DNA of 64,000 nt, taken from assembly GCF_963576615.1 (NCBI RefSeq), contig NC_088717.1, positions 13,584,108 through 13,648,107 of the forward strand, written 5' to 3'. Positions 60,201 to 64,000 of the stretch are shown here, one piece after another. The notes beneath the pieces were generated by a model. That model had not been told where the DNA came from, did not search any database, and saw nothing but the letters and a program-made list of their open reading frames with translations. How positions within the stretch are numbered: position 1 is the stretch's first letter; each line of letters opens with the position of its first letter. The DNA is from Watersipora subatra. Taxonomy: Eukaryota > Bryozoa > Gymnolaemata > Cheilostomatida > Watersiporidae. Made by a program: the position numbers and the translations under genes.

Positions 60201-63200
60201 GACCTATATTTTACTTTATGGTACTTACAGTATATATTTTACTTTATGGTGCTTACAGTATATATTTACTTTATGATACTTACAGTATATATTTACTTTA
60301 TGATACTTACAGTACATATTTACTTTATGATACTTACAGTACATATTTACTTTATGATACTTACAGTCCATATTTACTTTATAGTACTTACAGTACATAT
60401 TTACTTTATGGTACTTACAGCACATACTTTTCTTTATGGTACTTACAGTACATATTTACTTTATGATACTTACAGTACATATTTAATTTATGATACTTAC
60501 AGTCCATATTTACTTTATGGTACTTACAGTACATATTTTACTCTATGGAACTTACAGTACTTATTTACTTTATAATATTTAGAGTGCGTATATTGCTTTG
60601 TGATACGTACGTATTACAGTACATATTTTGCTGATTTGGTATTTAATATCTGCCTATGCATTAGTTGATATTAACCTAGTTAGGAGAAAGTTTGAAAGAT
60701 TGTCCCATTATTATAATTGTAAAAATTAGGAATTGTTTTCATGTTTAAAATTTTTAATCGGAGTACTTAATTTTAGCCGTAATATATTTTTTTAACCTTG
60801 GAACTATCGCAGCATCAGTATATGTATAGTATGGCCTGTAATGATACGCTGCAGTATGACACTGAATCCAACTCCTTAGCCATTGCCAATCATGTAAGCT
60901 ATAGAGTGTTTTACAATACTACTAACAGACCACTTGAGTCATTCTTGCTCACACCGCTCTTGCGCTTGCCAAATAATTAGAAATTACTCCAAAGAGAAGA
61001 TTACTTCAAATTGGAATAAATTGGTCTGCTTTCGCGAATATTTAGGCCTAGCTTTTGAACTAATTGTTGACCTCCAGGTTGTGCTGAGGTACTCGTCACG
61101 GAATGTGCAAGACAATACCTCTTTCATTCTCTTCTTTTCTTTATTAACTACATGGTTTTTGTGTGTGACACTTTAGGTGTAGCCATCTGTGTTTCAACAG
61201 TAGTGGCTTTGTTTTGTGTCTTCGGGGTCGATGTGTTTGACACCTTCAGTTATTTCTCACACGCCAATCATATTTTCATGATTATCACTTACTTGTCTAG
61301 AGTCCTCGATTTATGTCTTAGACTTGGACATTTTACACTTTTCATTGAGAATCGTAGTTCTATTGTCTTTACGCTTTCAACAGATTACAAAACTTCTATT
61401 GTATGATGAAAATTTATGAGTTAGTTTTGGACACTAATTTATCCTTTGCGCAATGGTCATTTCTTATTTCTACAGTTGAGAGATATGTACGTCACTGCGA
61501 TTGGTACCGGTTGCGCTCTGTCAAGCCAGCTGCGATTAAGACAGGCGTGTCAGTTCTTTTCTTTACAAATCTTCATCAATGAAGCTTAACTCGATTGGCA
61601 TGAATGACCTTTGGTATGGTGGTGTGCCATTCCTAGAATCACCAGCCAGCTGATCTCAGGAGGTTCACTAATCAGGAGAAATCTTACATGGCACGTGGGG
61701 TGTTAAAGTGTAAATGAGCCATGTGAATTGCATGGAGCTTTTCTGATTCTTAATCTCTGGTAGCGCAGTTGGAGACGTCATTGCTTGTTTTTTCATATAT
61801 CGCTCGGCTATTCTTGGCAATTTAAAATCCAGTCTTTCCATACTGATTACAAACAGAAAATTGTATGTGAATAGACAAAATGACCACATAATATTAAAAA
61901 CAAAGCTATATACTGTATATAATATTTATATTAAACCCAACTAATTCTCTATTTTGGCTTGCTGATGCGCAACGAAGGTTTTTTAGACAATTTTTCTTCT
62001 CCCATGCACGCTCAGTAACAGTTAATAAGCTGGTATGGTGCAGCAATGATTACAGTCATATCTTGAATGGCTTTCTCTTCAGACAGAAAAAATGCAGCTA
62101 GCATCCTCCATCCCCAAACCCCCTTGTAAGACACCTTCCATCACAGTTTCTCTGAGGACAGATATAAGTAAGAGGTTGTCTGCCCTTAAATTGCTGGGAT
62201 ATCTGCTTTCCTTTCTTTCTGGTTTCCTCAGCACAAAACAGTTGAAGGTTGGTGCACTTTTTTATTTTTGCCATCATCGTTCATTCACCATTGCTGAGCC
62301 ATTTATTATTGAGCCACATTATTGGTTGCTTATGAGAGGTCAAGGTTGAATGGTCTATAAATGTCAGTCATATCTTCTAGTACTTGCTTAAAGTTTATAT
62401 GAGCCTGGCAGCTTAGATTTTCTGAACACAGGCTCAGCAGTATATTGTCAAACTTTGACATATGATATCAATTTGTCAAAATCATTTTATTTTCAAGCAA
62501 ATATTCTTGTAAAATTATGTAGCATTTTGTTCAATTTATTCCAAAGCCAAAAGATAAATGAGAAATAAATATAAATTTTTATAGTACAATAAATTATGTA
62601 TAGCATCAAAAATTGCATTATATAAAACTATGTAAAAATCAAATTCAAAAATCTAAATTTTATATCAAAACTAAATTAATCACATAATAACTACTTTAAA
62701 GAGGCTTTTCACATCTCCTTAAGGACAAGTGTAGAGAAGTGTATGTTTGGTGGTAGAGTGAGTGGTAGAACTACTTCCTCTTAGCTATTCTGGCTTACAT
62801 TACATGTAGTTTACTTCCTAAAATCTTTTTACTTTATATGTATTATTTCTGCCAGCTTTTTGCTTTTACATACAAAATTGTGATGTTTCTGTAAATCTCA
62901 GATGTAATACAGTGGAGTATAGTTGGTATGTAGCGTTAAATATTTGTTGGGTCGATTTTAAAGATGCACCTAAATGACATTTATCAGACAGTATCGGTGT
63001 TTTTCTATCATTTGTGATTGTTTCCGATGTTTGAGGTGATCTGATTGCCAGGATATTTCAAGAATAAAATTAAAAAAACTGGATCACGATCGAAACACTC
63101 GGATCAGCCATAAGTGCGATTCTGAGGTGTATAATTGCAGAGAGACTGACAAAATAGAGATGCGTAGCGGTTTAACTTGAATGCAGTAGCTGATATCAAC

Positions 63201-63637
63201 AATCACAATGATAACAACTAGTGATGTCATTTCTTCGGAGTGTTTTAATCTAGATCAAGTTTTGTCGAATTTAATCTTCAAATCTCCTGGCAATCAGATC
63301 ACCTCAAACATAAAAAACAATCGTAAATTTTAGAAAAATACGAATACTTTCTGATAAAATCTACTAAAGTTTGTGTAAGCTCATCTTTAACTCGAAGTGT
63401 GGCTATCTTTAGAGTTGTCTGCTCATTGATGAATAGCTTAATTTTAGTGGTTGATATATTCACGTCTACCATACCAGGATGTCTGTAGATCAGGATGTCT
63501 TACCCTTTATATAGCCTTAGTCTCCTTTCTAATTGGTTGCATTTCCACAGCCTTATCAAAGTGCTCAAAGCTGGTTTATCAGCACCTTCCTCTCCCTGAA
63601 TATCATACCGGCCTCTGCAGACTCCTCTGATAGTTAA
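39288..63637 (+). CDS. PELP1: PELP1/RIX1-family protein, partial gene model
   Basis: PELP1 is a nuclear scaffold of the 5FMC/Rix1 complex acting in 60S ribosome maturation and transcription. Firm exons: 39288-39379, 41759-41864, 44451-44612, 46166-46243, 49050-49121, 52902-53061, 54443-54657, 57251-57354, 58469-58516, 59772-59957, 62083-62247; probable 60813-60893 and 63551-63637. Borders are GT/AG. Recognisable in order: HTQALGWIGHLMKTID, SISIVPKLLPSLLGIEP, LMKICLKYFGGSCLSFKNKL, TCLSALASLPNCGG, WCNQLCRLLEAIEELI, GLTKAATYLRVYLQAVLAM, DLLVALGN, LVEHALTDISPSGTFQ and ISKRLSALKLLGYLLSFL. These follow the RIX1 domain of human PELP1. The acidic, Pro-rich tail is not seen. Exon 57251-57354 (phase 2) does not join 58469 (phase 0), so one small exon is probably missing. 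The N terminus is unresolved. Confidence 0.85.
39997..40165 (-). mobile_element. Possible fragment of the SINE-like family, minus orientation
   Basis: A (TA)n run followed by GTAAATCTCAAAGTTTGTGT is the complement of the TTTGAGATTTATATATA tail seen at 45755 and 47286. Only this end can be recognised. Confidence 0.4.
40420..41267. repeat. 17-bp minisatellite, about 50 copies, in a PELP1 intron
   Basis: Unit CCATAGTGGATATAGTA. Variants (ATATCAC, ATAGCAC, GGGTATATC, ACCGTAG, GATAAAG) recur in the same order in successive blocks, for example about 40545-40650, 40785-40880 and 40960-41040. That shows block duplication of roughly 12-14 units. All three minus-strand frames stay open because the unit lacks stops and 17 is not divisible by 3. 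Confidence 0.95.
42103..42766. mobile_element. TA-flanked MITE, 664 bp (PELP1 intron)
   Basis: Ends CCGTAAGTCCTCATGCTCAA and complement of CCGTAAGTCCTTATGCTCAA, with TA on both sides (42101-42102, 42767-42768); arms are about 33 bp with a few mismatches. The GC-rich interior contains AAGCCGC motifs like those in the element at 21370-21753, suggesting a related family. Confidence 0.8.
42857..43568. mobile_element. TA-TIR MITE family A, copy 2 (PELP1 intron)
   Basis: Left CAGTGTCCCTCCGGGTTACT, right GGCAAGGGTCCACTG, TA on both sides. Same internal blocks as 17795-18539 and 58674-59325, including TATAGTTACTAAGGTTAACA. Confidence 0.75.
43575..43960. repeat. Diverged repeat pieces next to family A copy 2
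   Basis: GAAGCGTCAAGTTGGTGCCA onwards resembles 49565-49730 (AAAGCGTCAAACCGGGCAAG). Further right, 43842-43960 carries weak tRNA-like boxes (TTGGTGCAGGTATTAGAGTG, CACGAGTTGGAGT), perhaps an old SINE. Confidence 0.4.
44085..44380. repeat. Dispersed repeat family C, copy 1
   Basis: About 300 bp, direct orientation to 50531-50825. Shared blocks are TTGACATTGA.GCTGTGC, ATACAAACCAGT.A.. and ATTAAATTAAAAAGT. No inverted ends found. Confidence 0.6.
44763..45755 (+). mobile_element. SINE-like family, long (~1 kb) copy
   Basis: Starts TACCTGGCATTGCCCGGGTA and ends CAAAGATTGAGATTTATATA. The last ~160 bp carry a tRNA-like region (CCTTGTGGTTAGGTGTG, then CGTGAGTTCATTTCC) and TTTTAATCGCTATAACTGGA. The extra ~600 bp in the middle is not seen in the other copies and could be a separate insertion. 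Confidence 0.5.
46828..47286 (+). mobile_element. SINE-like family, ~460-bp copy
   Basis: Starts ATGCCTGGCGTTACATGGGT and ends ACACTGAGATTTATATATAG. Contains ATGGATAGTATGTCTGTC and GTGAGTTCATTTAC in tRNA-like spacing and the same TTTTAATCGCTATAAATGGA block. Confidence 0.6.
47287..49049. other. PELP1 intron, unannotated part
   Basis: AT-rich intronic DNA up to the exon at 49050. No repeat ends or exons identified. Confidence 0.5.
50531..50825. repeat. Dispersed repeat family C, copy 2
   Basis: Direct-orientation relative of 44085-44380; both lie in introns of the PELP1 gene. Confidence 0.6.
51240..51532. repeat. Dispersed repeat family B, copy split by a MITE
   Basis: Resembles 52090-52490 in the blocks CTAATGGAATATTC, CTTTCAAATGGTGTAT and CTCTCTATTATAACTTA. 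The repeat resumes at about 51970 on the far side of the MITE. Confidence 0.65.
51533..51967. mobile_element. MITE, 435 bp, inserted in repeat family B
   Basis: Ends CCCTAGGACACTTATGT and complement of CCTTAGGACACTTATAT, with TA on both sides. The related uninterrupted repeat at about 52370-52400 reads ATAACTTATAAAAAATAG with no insertion, giving a natural empty site. The interior has CGCGAAAA/TTTTCGCG motifs. Confidence 0.75.
52090..52490. repeat. Dispersed repeat family B, uninterrupted copy
   Basis: Direct duplicate of 51240-51532 plus about 51970-52060. The flanking CAAGCTCCCATATACG block is also duplicated. Confidence 0.65.
53062..54442. other. PELP1 intron between 53061 and 54443
   Basis: AT-rich; low-complexity AATAAAT stretch at about 53930-54050. 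No repeat ends. Confidence 0.5.
54756..55493. mobile_element. Tigger/pogo-like MITE, 738 bp (PELP1 intron)
   Basis: Ends CAGTCATACCTCAACACGTG and complement of CAGTCATACCTCGACATACG, with TA on both sides. The CAGTCATACCTCGA type of end matches the Tigger group. Interior blocks such as TTAGTGGTTATGATT and TTTAAAGCTAAGTTTTA are complements of blocks in MITE family A, so the interiors are related although the ends differ. Confidence 0.75.
56071..56766. repeat. 31-bp minisatellite, about 22 copies, in a PELP1 intron
   Basis: Unit ATGAGTTAATACTATAGCTG plus CACACTTACAT. Very homogeneous, with a few GAGGTAATAC, CAATAG and TTATAG variants; recent expansion. Confidence 0.95.
57520..57680. repeat. Degenerate ~25-bp tandem repeat
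   Basis: About six copies of a CCTGTTCACTATAGCCA-type unit. Confidence 0.7.
58674..59325. mobile_element. TA-TIR MITE family A, copy 3 (PELP1 intron)
   Basis: Same internal order as copies at 17795 and 42857 (AATATCAACAAAAATGTCTC, AACTATAGTTACTAAGGTTA, TTTTTACCAGGGGGTG, CACCTTCCGGTGCCAACACC). Ends are partly worn. Contains a local (CT)n run near 58890. Confidence 0.7.
60214..60590. repeat. 27-bp minisatellite, about 13-14 copies, in a PELP1 intron
   Basis: Unit TTTACTTTATGATACTTACA plus GTACATA. Open frames on both strands here are repeat artefacts. Confidence 0.9.
60813..60893 (+). CDS. Probable small PELP1 exon
   Basis: 27 codons (HQYMYSMACNDTLQYDTESN...) between a TTTTTTTTAACC...CGCAG acceptor and a GTAAGC donor. 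Phase 0 on both sides, matching the phase-0 exons before (59772-59957) and after (62083-62247). This linker region is not conserved in PELP1, so similarity cannot confirm it. Confidence 0.5.
62982..63361. repeat. Foldback repeat, ~380 bp (PELP1 intron)
   Basis: Arms of about 65 bp: TTTGAGGTGATCTGATTGCC on the left and its complement on the right (GGCAATCAGATCACCTCAAA). The right arm and the stem TAGATCAAGTTTTGTCGAA resemble 13440-13560 inside the MITE of DDOST intron 2. Confidence 0.7.
63551..63637 (+). CDS. Last visible PELP1 exon or candidate
   Basis: 29 codons from a CCACAG acceptor: PYQSAQSWFISTFLSLNIIP then ASADSSDS and stop. PY.S.....F.. fits the SPYTSSRCRRELYCLLLAL region of human PELP1. 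The stop right after would make the protein much shorter than vertebrate PELP1, with no acidic tail, so an alternative donor and further exons beyond 64000 are possible. Confidence 0.45.
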   Translation, partial: PYQSAQSWFISTFLSLNIIPASADSSDS

Positions 63638-64000
63638 AAAATTGTTTTTGATGTTCGGTATGAATGTCTATTTGTATAAAAACTAGAACGTCAAAATTAA
63701 ATCATTATGGATTACTTATTCTTTGTTAGTTTTGAATGGAAAAATATCTTTGTGTATCTTTGCGCGAAATGCATGTTTAAAATGTACAGTTTGCAGAATG
63801 CTCAGGTTTCTGTGTGAATCGGACATGACAATATTTAGTATTACCAACTTATAGCTACACTTTTAATGTGATTCATCGTCCAATAACAGCTAAATAACAG
63901 CTTACGTACAGTACATTCAAACCTCTCCTTACAATCAACATCGCATACAATTGTTTTTGGCATACAATGTAAAATTGAGCGAATATTTGTCTTGATTTAC

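Noticed and set aside
60036-60575. 179-codon plus-strand frame and its antisense partner
   Set aside because: Runs over the 27-bp minisatellite; Tyr/Leu/Ile periodicity is repeat-derived.

Overview
The window is AT-rich, intron-rich nuclear DNA of an invertebrate animal. Three conserved animal genes can be followed exon by exon, with introns of about 0.5 to 4 kb that are packed with tandem arrays and small transposons. Protein similarity and repeat style suggest a lophotrochozoan-type invertebrate, but the phylum cannot be fixed from this window.

Layout. 1-6100: a ~108-125 bp minisatellite (366-1392), a Thr/Ala-rich pair of open frames (2419-3412) that may be exons of an extracellular protein, and a 1.19 kb foldback transposon with a 3-bp TAA target duplication (4486-5674). 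6208-14472 (minus): DDOST/OST48, a non-catalytic subunit of oligosaccharyltransferase, in seven exons that splice in frame to 436 residues; one intron holds a ~1.95 kb array of a 23-bp unit and another holds a 1.15 kb TA-flanked element. 14473-14815: a 343-bp head-to-head promoter region. 14816-22557 (plus): POFUT1, protein O-fucosyltransferase 1, six exons, 367 residues. The two divergent genes both serve ER glycosylation. 23871-33225: a 9,355-bp Polinton-like element with long inverted arms and a 6-bp duplication (AATGCA). 33232-36075: mostly gene-free, with a 176-bp hAT MITE. 36076-63637 (plus): a large PELP1/RIX1-family gene (ribosome-biogenesis and chromatin scaffold), eleven well-supported exons and some tentative ones; its introns carry 17-, 31- and 27-bp arrays, several MITE families, tRNA-headed SINE-like repeats and a LINE remnant.

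The most unusual object is the Polinton-like element. It has Polinton ends and an adenain-like protease fragment, but at 9.4 kb it is much shorter than classical Polintons and shows no recognisable polymerase, integrase or capsid frame. Its centre is mostly palindromic repeats built on TTTCGCGAAA and a ~113-bp array that switches orientation. The two arms carry diverged versions, in opposite orientation, of a small Cys/Trp-containing coding block that I do not recognise. It is treated here as a fossil element and only its parts are described.
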